Source: an uncultured Collinsella sp. (GTDB taxonomy: Bacteria; Actinomycetota; Coriobacteriia; Coriobacteriales; Coriobacteriaceae). From it: a stretch of DNA of 9,649 nt. Positions 1 to 7,930 of this stretch are shown one piece after another. The stretch lies in assembly GCA_937981515.1 (NCBI GenBank), contig CALJNY010000056.1, positions 1-9,649 on the forward strand. Direction: 5' to 3'. Position 1 is the stretch's first letter, and every line of letters starts with the position of its first letter. The translations under genes were made by a program, and so were the position numbers. Under the pieces are notes generated by a model, which worked only from the letters and a program-made list of their open reading frames with translations, searched no databases and had not been told where the DNA came from.

Positions 1-54
1 CGTGAGCAGGACTGTAGAGCAGAAAACTTTACCCGCGGACCCCGCCGGGAATAG

Positions 55-86
55 CAAAAGGGCGACCCCTATCCGGAGTCGCCCTT
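55..86 (-). terminator. Rho-independent terminator after pnp
   Basis: On the minus strand, a perfect 9-bp stem (AAGGGCGAC pairing with GTCGCCCTT, plus-strand arms 78-86 and 58-66) encloses an 11-base loop. It runs into a short T tract (TTTT, bases 59-56, two of which also belong to the stem). It lies 23 bases past the pnp stop codon, where the operon would be expected to end. The T tract is short, but the GC-rich stem makes this a convincing intrinsic terminator. Confidence 0.85.
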
Positions 87-109
87 GTTGAGCTGCTTAT
101 GTGTAGCTG

Positions 110-2356
<2,247 letters not shown>

Positions 2357-2457
2357 TGTTCTCCTTTACCCCACAGGCCCCTTGCCTGCGGGCTTCTCAT
2401 GTGACGCGGGCCCCCTGCCCCCGCCACGCTTCAGAGCGTGATTGTTCACGCCCTTAC
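2357..2457 (-). promoter_or_regulatory. Hairpin-rich pnp leader
   Basis: Between the rpsO terminator and the pnp start, the minus-strand RNA can form three consecutive hairpins. The first is CACGCT/AGCGTG with a 4-base loop (2425-2440). The second is GCGGG/CCCGC with a 9-base loop (2406-2424). The third is a 9-bp stem CCCGCAGGC/GCCTGTGGG with one G-U pair and a 5-base loop (2370-2392), two bases upstream of the AAAGGAG ribosome site (2361-2367). In enterobacteria the pnp leader is a structured target of RNase III and of PNPase itself, which gives autoregulation. A similar role here is inference. I found no convincing promoter in this stretch. Confidence 0.5.
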
Positions 2458-2491
2458 ACAAAAAGAGCGCCCCGCTGCGCAGGACGCTCTT
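2458..2491 (-). terminator. Rho-independent terminator after rpsO
   Basis: The minus-strand RNA forms a 10-bp stem, AAGAGCGTCC with GGGCGCTCTT (one G-U pair; plus-strand arms 2482-2491 and 2463-2472). It has a 9-base loop and is followed directly by TTTGT, so together with the stem end the T run is five bases. It begins 15 bases after the rpsO stop. A terminator at this place also exists between rpsO and pnp in E. coli, where it is only partly efficient. Partial readthrough into pnp is likely but unproven here. Confidence 0.9.
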
Positions 2492-2506
2492 AGCATGTAC
2501 AAATCC

Positions 2507-2785
2507 TTACTGGATGTTGTCGCGGATGCCCAGAGCCTTGATGAGCTCACGGTACTCGACGATGTTGTTCTTCTTGATGTAGGAGAGAAGACGACGGCGG
2601 CGGCCAACGAGCATGAGCAGGCCACGACGGGTGTGGAAGTCCTTCTGGTGGGACTTCATGTGCTCGGTCAGCTCCTTGATGCGCTCGGACAGGATGGCGA
2701 CCTGAACCTTGGGGTTACCGGTATCGACCGGGGAGTTACCGAACTGGGCGGTCAGCTCCGCCTTGCGCTCTTTGGAAACAGTCAT
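2507..2785 (-). CDS. rpsO: 30S ribosomal protein S15
   Basis: This 92-residue primary 16S rRNA-binding protein contacts the central domain (h20-h22 junction) and starts platform assembly. The sequence shows the family pattern throughout. DTGNPKVQVAILSERI lies near 21-36. The four-helix RNA-binding signature HQKDFHTRRGLLMLVGRRRR lies near 46-65, followed by LLSYIKKNNIVEYRELIKALGIR. It is slightly longer than the common 88-89 residues. The chosen ATG at 2785 has AAAGGTG five bases upstream. A longer reading from 2881 would add 32 residues unlike any S15 and has no support. It lies 138 bases past recO and is followed by its own terminator, so it may be both the end of the upstream operon and a separately controlled unit. 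S15 commonly represses its own mRNA through leader structures. Confidence 0.98.
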   Translation of the reverse strand: MTVSKERKAELTAQFGNSPVDTGNPKVQVAILSERIKELTEHMKSHQKDFHTRRGLLMLVGRRRRLLSYIKKNNIVEYRELIKALGIRDNIQ

Positions 2786-2805
2786 TGTTTCACCTTTCGT
2801 TTCGC

Positions 2806-2821
2806 GTCGCCCGCGGGCGAC
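2806..2821 (-). promoter_or_regulatory. Perfect 16-base palindrome in the rpsO leader
   Basis: GTCGCCCGCGGGCGAC is a perfect palindrome in the leader of rpsO, six bases upstream of the ribosome-site region (2791-2799) and 20 bases from the ATG. It could be a DNA operator, or an RNA stem of up to six pairs when the centre is looped. A longer-range pair, CCTCG with CGAGG (2871-2875 with 2830-2834), lies just upstream and could close a branched structure. S15 leaders in several phyla fold into such structures and bind S15. The role here is inferred from position only. Confidence 0.4.
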
Positions 2822-2890
2822 TCTATTCGCCTCGGACTGGGAAGCCGCCGGTGGAGCGAGCATCCAAGGTCGAGGTACCAACAGGTCGTT

Positions 2891-2899
2891 ATGTTACCA
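2891..2899 (-). promoter_or_regulatory. Possible extended -10 promoter for rpsO
   Basis: The minus strand reads TGGTAACAT, which fits an extended -10 form (TGn followed by TAACAT, four of six matches to TATAAT), 25-33 bases past the recO stop. No good -35 hexamer is found at 16-18 bases upstream, where the sequence is alternating GC. If used, transcription would begin near 2884 and give an rpsO leader of about 100 bases. This is a weak call from consensus matching only. Confidence 0.22.
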
Positions 2900-2923
2900 C
2901 AAGCGGCGCGCGCCTGCGCATCA

Positions 2924-3673
2924 TCACCGACCCAACATGAATTCCATCGCGCGGAGCCGCTGATCGGTGTGCGTGGCGGCCCAAACATGCGAAAGCCCCA
3001 GCAAAAATGCAGCCGTATGCGGATCGATTCGCTCGGCCATGAGTTCATCGAACGTCATAGACATGAGGGCGCGCAGCCATGCAACCTCGCCGACCGATAC
3101 CAACTCGGCACCCGGAACGCTCGACGCGCATGAGCCGCACATGAGGCCGCCCGCCTGGGGCGAAAAATACGACAGCATGGGGTCTCCGCACAGCACGCAT
3201 GCCGTGAAATCGGGTCGGTAACCAACGTGCGACAGCAGTTTAAAGACAAAAGCCGCCACGAGCAGGTCCATATGTGCGGAGTCGAGCCCGCTGCCGACAA
3301 GTGTGAGCGCCCGCTGCGTGATGGCAAAGGTAAATGAATCCTCGGCATCCTCGAACGAGCAAACGCGCGCAACCTCGGCGATCGCGCTGGCGGCACAGGT
3401 CGTCTCGTAGTCAGGAGCGACACCGAGCGGCGCCTCCATAAGCTCCGCCTGAGAAACCACGTCGAGCGACCGTCCATGCGCCAGCAGCATATCGACGGTG
3501 CAGAAGAGCTCGCAGCGGGCAGCAAGGCGACCGCCAGGCTTCCGTGCACCCTTGGCCACGGCACGCACCTGCCGCCCCCGTTCGTCGAGCATCGTCAAGA
3601 TCAGGTCGGTTTCCTTGAGCTTAGTCTTGTCGAGGACGAGCACCTTTGTGCGATATGTGCGAGAGCCTGCCAT
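2924..3673 (-). CDS. recO: DNA repair protein RecO
   Basis: This 249-residue recombination mediator works with RecR (and RecF) to load RecA onto SSB-coated single-stranded DNA and to anneal strands. The N-terminal OB-fold region (about 1-80) shows the usual start pattern, RTKVLVLDKTKLKETDLIL, then ERGRQVRAVAKGARKPGGRL. A helical C-terminal domain follows. It contains the four-cysteine zinc site typical of Gram-positive RecO, C159-x2-C162 and C179-x2-C182 (CVLCGDP and LMCGSCA). Length matches the family (about 240-260). The ATG begins 12 bases after the era stop. I see no Shine-Dalgarno site before it; instead a perfect hairpin ends one base upstream of the ATG, so translation probably depends on coupling to era. 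No terminator with a T run follows the gene. The call rests on the overall pattern plus the zinc cysteines and the era-recO neighbourhood, which is common. Confidence 0.95.
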   Translation of the reverse strand: MAGSRTYRTKVLVLDKTKLKETDLILTMLDERGRQVRAVAKGARKPGGRLAARCELFCTVDMLLAHGRSLDVVSQAELMEAPLGVAPDYETTCAASAIAEVARVCSFEDAEDSFTFAITQRALTLVGSGLDSAHMDLLVAAFVFKLLSHVGYRPDFTACVLCGDPMLSYFSPQAGGLMCGSCASSVPGAELVSVGEVAWLRALMSMTFDELMAERIDPHTAAFLLGLSHVWAATHTDQRLRAMEFMLGR

Positions 3674-3674
3674 G

Positions 3675-3700
3675 AACGCCGAGGCTTAATCTTCGGCGTT
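3675..3700 (-). promoter_or_regulatory. Hairpin at the era-recO junction
   Basis: In the minus-strand RNA, AACGCCGA (3700-3693) pairs perfectly with TCGGCGTT (3682-3675) around a 10-base loop that contains the era stop codon TAA. The stem ends one base before the recO ATG, and there is no purine-rich ribosome site in the usual place. No T run follows, so it is not an intrinsic terminator. It may hold recO translation dependent on ribosomes finishing era. Confidence 0.5.
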
Positions 3701-4756
3701 ATAGCCAAAACGGCGAATCTGCGCCTCGTCATCGCGCCACCCGGCCTTGACCTTCACGTCGAGCTCCAAAAAGACCTGAGTACCAAAGATGCGCTCAAGA
3801 TCGCGACGGGCGTCGATACCGATATGTTTAATCATCTCGCCGCCCTTGCCGATGATGATGCCCTTCTGCCCCTCGCGCTCGACGTAAATCGTGGCGTGCA
3901 CGCGCAGGACCTTCTTAGTCTGCTCGAGCGCGTCACAGATGACGCCCACGGAGTGAGGGATCTCGTCGCGGGTGCGACGCAGAACCTTCTCGCGCACAAA
4001 CTCGGCAACGAGCGTCTCGTCGGAAGCGTCGGTACCCATGTCCTCGGGGAACCAGCGCGGGCCCTCGGGCAAGAAGTGAGCGACGGTCTCGATAAACGCA
4101 TCGACGTTGAAGTTCTTGACCGACGACGTCACGATCTCGTCATCATATTCCATGAGCTCGTGAGCTGCCTTAAGCTGCTCCATGACCTGTGCGGGGTCGG
4201 CCTCATCGGCCTTGGTGAGCACCAGGACCTTCTTGGAACGAGCGCATCTGACGCGCTCGGCAACCCAGGCGTCTCCCCTGCCGATCGGTTTGGTGGCATC
4301 GATCAAAAACGCAACGACGTCTACGTCATTGAGCTCAAACAGGGCGCTCTTGTTAAGCTCGGAGCCCAGGCCGTCCTTGGGCTTGTGGATACCCGGCGTG
4401 TCAACGAAGACCAGCTGGTAGCCGGGGCGGTTGACCACGGCGCGCATACGGCGGCGGGTCGTCTGGGCCACCGGAGAGGTAATGGCGACCTTCTTGCCGT
4501 AACAGGCGTTGAGCAGCGTGGACTTGCCGGCATTAGGGCGACCGACCAGGGCCACAAAGCCGCTGCGGAAACCGGGTTCCACGTCACCAAAGCCCGCGAG
4601 GGTCTCGCCCTCGTCGCACAGGGCATCGAGTTCCTCGTCGCTCATACCCTCAAACGGGTCGAACTCCTCGACCTCGTCAAACGAATCGGCACCTTCAGCC
4701 TCGTCCAGGACCTCGTCATCCAAAACCTCATCGGTAGGCTGCATATTGTCGGACAT
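3686..4756 (-). CDS. era: GTPase Era
   Basis: This 356-residue GTPase binds the 3' end of 16S rRNA and checks late 30S assembly. The G domain starts near residue 64. It carries the P loop GRPNAGKS (72-79), the switch I segment TSPVAQTTRRR (93-103), DTPG (119-122), and TKAD (181-184) where Era normally has NKxD. The C-terminal KH domain includes REGQKGIIIGKGGEMIKHIG (294-313), and the end has the family's GW-R-D-E pattern (339-343). Unusually, residues 1-63 form an extension with 25 Asp/Glu in the first 60 positions and no Lys, Arg or His, which explains the length above the usual 300. The ATG at 4756 has AAAGGGA five bases upstream. A later ATG (residue 38) has a purine-rich site too close to use, so the long form is preferred. 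It lies 12 bases after dgkA and 12 before recO, in one transcript. Confidence 0.97.
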   Translation of the reverse strand: MSDNMQPTDEVLDDEVLDEAEGADSFDEVEEFDPFEGMSDEELDALCDEGETLAGFGDVEPGFRSGFVALVGRPNAGKSTLLNACYGKKVAITSPVAQTTRRRMRAVVNRPGYQLVFVDTPGIHKPKDGLGSELNKSALFELNDVDVVAFLIDATKPIGRGDAWVAERVRCARSKKVLVLTKADEADPAQVMEQLKAAHELMEYDDEIVTSSVKNFNVDAFIETVAHFLPEGPRWFPEDMGTDASDETLVAEFVREKVLRRTRDEIPHSVGVICDALEQTKKVLRVHATIYVEREGQKGIIIGKGGEMIKHIGIDARRDLERIFGTQVFLELDVKVKAGWRDDEAQIRRFGYNAED

Positions 4757-4768
4757 GGGAATCCCTTT

Positions 4769-5146
4769 CTAAATTAAGTCGAGCGCGTGGGCAAAGACAA
4801 GCAAGCCCACGATCGCGGCGGTAATGGAAAGAACGTATACAGACGCAGCGGCAATATCTTTCGCGCGCTTGGCCAGCGGATGCAGCTCCTGGGTCGCCAG
4901 GTCGACAATCGCCTCCATGGCGGTATTGCACAGCTCGCCGTGAATCACCAGACCGCAGCAGATGATGACCGTAGCCCACTCGGCAATATCGAGCCCCACG
5001 ATGCAGCCGGCAATGACGGTGCACACGCCCGCCACGAGCATGAACTTGATATTGCGCTCGGTCTTGACGGCGGTGACGAAGCCCTCCATAGCGTATGAGA
5101 ACGACTTTAAAAAGGACGGATGTTCCTTGTTCGATCCGGGAATCAT
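4769..5146 (-). CDS. dgkA: Diacylglycerol/undecaprenol kinase family membrane protein
   Basis: This 125-residue small integral membrane kinase phosphorylates a membrane lipid alcohol. Gram-positive members of the DgkA family mostly act on undecaprenol, feeding the carrier lipid for cell-wall synthesis, whereas the enterobacterial form acts on diacylglycerol. Substrate cannot be settled from sequence. The family signature is clear: ERNIKFML at 30-37, HGELCNTAMEAIVDL at 69-83, and HPLAKRAKDIAAASV at 89-103. These include conserved Glu71, Asn74, Glu78, Asp82, Lys96 and Asp97. Three membrane helices are seen at about 35-52, 56-70 and 101-120, the standard layout. The ATG has AGGAG six bases upstream, overlapping the TAG stop of ybeY, so the two are probably translationally coupled. 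A ybeY-dgkA-era arrangement is typical of Gram-positive bacteria. Confidence 0.93.
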   Translation of the reverse strand: MIPGSNKEHPSFLKSFSYAMEGFVTAVKTERNIKFMLVAGVCTVIAGCIVGLDIAEWATVIICCGLVIHGELCNTAMEAIVDLATQELHPLAKRAKDIAAASVYVLSITAAIVGLLVFAHALDLI

Positions 5147-5155
5147 AGACGGCTC

Positions 5156-5665
5156 CTAGTCGTGGGCATGATTGGTTATGGGGCCGACATGGACCAGCTT
5201 GGGGTCCTCGCCGCGCTCGAGCGCCAGGTCGCGCAGGATGGCATCCTCGCGTGCCTCCATGACCTCAGCTTCATCGTCCTCGATGTGGTCATACCCCAGC
5301 AGGTGCAGCATTCCGTGCACGAGCATCAGCCGGCACTCGTCGGCGGGACTGTTACCAAAACCGGGGGCCTGGCGGGCAATAACCTGCGGGGCCAGGATAA
5401 TATCGCCGAGCTCGAGAGTCTCGTCGGCGGGAATGTCCTCGTCAAAGGCCGAGTCGCATTCAAACGAGAGCACGTCGGTCGTGCGATCGATGCCACGCCA
5501 CTCAAGGTTGAGCTCGTGCATCTCATCATCGTCGACATACGAAAGGGAAATCTCGACCTCACGCTCAACACCCTCGGCGGCAAGCACAACTCCGCAGATG
5601 TGCTCCACCTCCTGGGCATCGAGCAGCGTATCGAGCTCGGCATCGTTGCTGATCAATACACTCAA
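5156..5665 (-). CDS. ybeY: Endoribonuclease YbeY (rRNA maturation)
   Basis: This 169-residue zinc-dependent single-strand endoribonuclease acts in 16S rRNA 3'-end maturation and 70S quality control. The metal-binding signature HGMLHLLGYDH (117-127) holds the three histidines H117, H121 and H127. The upstream family motif appears as LNLEWRGIDRTTDVLSF (52-68), with Trp and Thr at positions often Tyr and Pro. The C-terminal tail ends in a histidine-containing segment. The start is TTG at 5665: an AAAGGAG site lies five bases upstream, and no in-frame ATG occurs before residue 49, inside the fold. The TTG overlaps the TGA stop of phoH (shared TTGA), so coupling to phoH is expected. A strong hairpin just upstream of the ribosome site may further limit its translation. 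The neighbours phoH and era are its classical partners. Confidence 0.95.
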   Translation of the reverse strand: MSVLISNDAELDTLLDAQEVEHICGVVLAAEGVEREVEISLSYVDDDEMHELNLEWRGIDRTTDVLSFECDSAFDEDIPADETLELGDIILAPQVIARQAPGFGNSPADECRLMLVHGMLHLLGYDHIEDDEAEVMEAREDAILRDLALERGEDPKLVHVGPITNHAHD

Positions 5666-6648
5666 CGGGACTCCTTTCGATCGTGCGCGCGCTGCTCGCG
5701 CGCATCGTCGTATGCATCATAGGCCTCAACGATACGGCCCACCAGGGCATGACGCACCACATCGGCGCGCTCCAGGTGAGAAAACGCCACATCGTCGACA
5801 CGACCCAAAATCTGCTCAACGTCGGCAAGACCGCCACGACGACCCACCAGGTCGCGCTGGCTCAGGTCGCCGGTAATCACGAACTTGGAATTAAAACCCA
5901 GGCGCGTCAGGAACATCTTCATCTGCTCGGGCGTCGTGTTTTGTGCCTCATCGAGCACCACAAAGGCATCACTCAGCGTTCGACCGCGCATGTAGGCAAG
6001 CGGGGCGATCTCGATCACGCCACGCTCCATAAGCTCATCAGTGCGTTCGCGATCCATCATGTCAAAGAGGGCATCATAGAGCGGACGCATATACGGGTCG
6101 ATCTTTTCCTCGAGGGTGCCGGGCAAAAAGCCCAGGTTCTCCCCTGCCTCGACAACCGGGCGCGTCAGGATCAGGCGGCCCACCTCATGGCGCTTGAGCG
6201 CGGCGACGGCAAGCGCCATGGCCAGATAGGTTTTACCGGTACCGGCGGGACCGAGGCCAAACGTGATGGTATGCGAGCGGATGGCATCCACATAGCGCTT
6301 TTGACCGAGCGTCTTGGGGCGGATGACGCGACCGCGATAGGATAGCAGCACGTCGTCGCGCAGCGACGAGGCATCATGCTCGCCGTCGCGCAGAACGGCC
6401 AGACAGCGCGAGACATCATCGGCAGAAAGCGTGCGCCCGGCAGCAGCCTCACGAAAGGCGTGTTCGAAAAAACGCGCGACCAGCTCAACCTCGTCCGGAT
6501 CGCCGCTCACGGCAACGCTGTCACCGCGGGCAACCACATGGGCGCGCACCAAGTTCTCGAGTGCACGAAGGACGCCGTCGCCGGCGCCCAAAACGCGCGA
6601 GGGATCGATACCCTCGGGAACGGTAAGTCTAATCTTCGAGGCTTCCAT
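5662..6648 (-). CDS. phoH: PhoH-like ATPase (YbeZ/PhoL type)
   Basis: This 328-residue P-loop ATPase of the PhoH family is genetically linked to YbeY in most bacteria and is proposed to assist it in rRNA or RNA processing; the exact reaction is not settled. An N-terminal region (about 1-105) has a KH-like character typical of the YbeZ/PhoL subgroup. Walker A is GPAGTGKT (133-140) and Walker B is VVLDEAQN (230-237). Other family blocks are LTRPVVEAGENLGFLPGTLEEK (161-182, in two parts: LTRPVVEAGE then NLGFLPG) and FVITGDLSQRDL (256-267). The C-terminal 20 residues are highly charged. The ATG at 6648 has GGAGG only three bases upstream, somewhat close, and lies inside the end of mtaB (20-base overlap). 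A start at 6753 would add 35 unrelated residues overlapping mtaB more deeply and is not supported. The stop overlaps the ybeY start. Confidence 0.95.
   Translation of the reverse strand: MEASKIRLTVPEGIDPSRVLGAGDGVLRALENLVRAHVVARGDSVAVSGDPDEVELVARFFEHAFREAAAGRTLSADDVSRCLAVLRDGEHDASSLRDDVLLSYRGRVIRPKTLGQKRYVDAIRSHTITFGLGPAGTGKTYLAMALAVAALKRHEVGRLILTRPVVEAGENLGFLPGTLEEKIDPYMRPLYDALFDMMDRERTDELMERGVIEIAPLAYMRGRTLSDAFVVLDEAQNTTPEQMKMFLTRLGFNSKFVITGDLSQRDLVGRRGGLADVEQILGRVDDVAFSHLERADVVRHALVGRIVEAYDAYDDAREQRAHDRKESR
5684..5704 (-). promoter_or_regulatory. GC hairpin upstream of the ybeY ribosome site
   Basis: Near the 3' end of phoH, the minus-strand RNA forms a perfect 8-bp stem TGCGCGCG/CGCGCGCA with a 5-base loop AGCAG. 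It ends six bases before the ybeY ribosome site AAAGGAG (5671-5677). It has no T run, so it is not a terminator. The repeated GC codons of the phoH tail may produce it by chance, but its position next to a TTG start suggests a possible role in translation rate or mRNA processing. Confidence 0.35.
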
Positions 6649-7921
6649 GAACCTCCCTGCGTGCATGGACCAAGCCAGAATCATCGACTCCGATGATAGC
6701 AACATCGAGCAGGCACGGGGCTGTGAGTCCACAGGTATCATCGAGACGGGCATGATGGAACGAGCCGAGCGTCAGGTTGTCGCCATACTCGAGCACCGCA
6801 CGCTCGACCGTGCCCACGCGACGGCGGGCATCGGCGATCGCAAGCTCCTGTGCGGCGGCGCGCATGCGACGGCTGCGCTCGGCCATGACCTCAGGGGGTA
6901 CCTGGTCGGGCATGTCGGCGGCGAGGGTGCCGGGGCGCTTGCTATACCGGAACACGTGCATGCGCGAAAAGCCCACGCGACGGCACAACGCCAGCGACTC
7001 CTCGAACTCCTCGTCCGTCTCGCCGGGGAAGCCGACGATGACATCGCACGAAAGAGACGCCTGCGGCAGATTGGCGCGAATCATGCGCACCGTATCCTCG
7101 AAGGCCTCGGCACTATAGGGACGACCCATGCGATGCAGCGTCGCCGTGCAGCCAGACTGCACGGGCAGGTGCAAAAACGGCGCGATACGCTTCGGATAGC
7201 GAGCCATCACCTTGAGCAAACGCTCGGAAATATCCATGGGCTCCACCGAGGAGATGCGCACGTGGGCGATCTCGGTGCGCTCCATGATGGCCTGGAGCAG
7301 CTCATCTATCTCGACATGTTCGTCGGTCGCGCTCTTGCCGTCATAGGCACCTAGGTTCACGCCGGTCAGCACGACCTCGGGCACGCCGGCCTCCTGGGCT
7401 TCACGCACCTGTTCGAGCACGGACTCGACGGGCACGGAGCGCTCGGGGCCGCGGGCCTTCCACACAATGCAATATGTGCAGCGGTGGTTGCAGCCATCCT
7501 GGATCTTCACGCCCAGCCGCGAACGACCGAGTGCATCGACCACGTCGCCATCGCTGCAGGCGGGCACGCTATCGGATTCGACACCCAGCACCTCGCAGAC
7601 GCGCTCGGCGACGTCTATCTTGGACGGTTCGGCGATCACGCGATCGGAGAGCTCCAGCAGCTCCTCGGGATGCAGGTTGACGACGCAGCCGGTTACGACC
7701 ACGTAAGGCTCGCCCGGATAGGCCAGGGCGTGACGGACGGCCTTGCGGGTCTTGGCCTCGGCCTCCCCCGTCACAGCACAGGTATTGATAACGATCAGAT
7801 CGGCGTCCTGGGGCTCCACCATCGCAAAGCCCAGGCGCATAAGATCGGCAGTGATACGGTCGGACTCAACCCGGTTGACACGGCATCCGAGGTTGACGAC
7901 GGAAATATGGGGTGCGAGCAC
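6629..7921 (-). CDS. mtaB: tRNA t6A37 methylthiotransferase MtaB
   Basis: This 430-residue radical-SAM enzyme converts N6-threonylcarbamoyladenosine at position 37 of ANN-decoding tRNAs to its 2-methylthio form, using two iron-sulfur clusters. The N-terminal MTTase domain holds the three cluster cysteines in VNLGCRVN (C13), INTCAVTG (C48) and VTGCVVN (C79). The radical-SAM cluster motif is GCNHRCTYC (C144, C148, C151). It is followed by IVWKARGPERS, where the family more often has a proline in place of the tryptophan. Further blocks are VVLTGVNLGAYDG (183-195), HLPVQSGC (251-258) and SCDVIVGFPGETDEEF (291-306). A short TRAM-like region fills about 371-430. The start is GTG at 7921, with AAGGAG five bases upstream that overlaps the dnaJ stop. 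MtaB rather than MiaB or RimO is favoured by the NLGCRVN pattern and by linkage to dnaJ, a common arrangement in Gram-positive bacteria. Confidence 0.93.
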   Translation of the reverse strand: MLAPHISVVNLGCRVNRVESDRITADLMRLGFAMVEPQDADLIVINTCAVTGEAEAKTRKAVRHALAYPGEPYVVVTGCVVNLHPEELLELSDRVIAEPSKIDVAERVCEVLGVESDSVPACSDGDVVDALGRSRLGVKIQDGCNHRCTYCIVWKARGPERSVPVESVLEQVREAQEAGVPEVVLTGVNLGAYDGKSATDEHVEIDELLQAIMERTEIAHVRISSVEPMDISERLLKVMARYPKRIAPFLHLPVQSGCTATLHRMGRPYSAEAFEDTVRMIRANLPQASLSCDVIVGFPGETDEEFEESLALCRRVGFSRMHVFRYSKRPGTLAADMPDQVPPEVMAERSRRMRAAAQELAIADARRRVGTVERAVLEYGDNLTLGSFHHARLDDTCGLTAPCLLDVAIIGVDDSGLVHARREVHGSLED

Positions 7922-7930
7922 ACGGGCTCC

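Noticed and set aside
2786..2881. Longer rpsO starting at 2881
   Set aside because: The extra 32 residues are unlike S15, and the ATG at 2785 has a good ribosome site.
2905..2914. GGCGCGCGCC palindrome after recO as a terminator
   Set aside because: It is short, alternating GC, and is not followed by a T run.
2438..3133. A 231-codon plus-strand open frame over rpsO and its leader
   Set aside because: It covers a terminator, rpsO, the leader and the end of recO on the opposite strand, and shows no protein family features.
3476..4777. A 433-codon plus-strand open frame across recO and era
   Set aside because: It is antisense to two well-supported genes, lacks any known motif, and has no credible ribosome site.
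6649..6753. Longer phoH starting at 6753
   Set aside because: It would overlap mtaB by 125 bases and add residues with no PhoH similarity.
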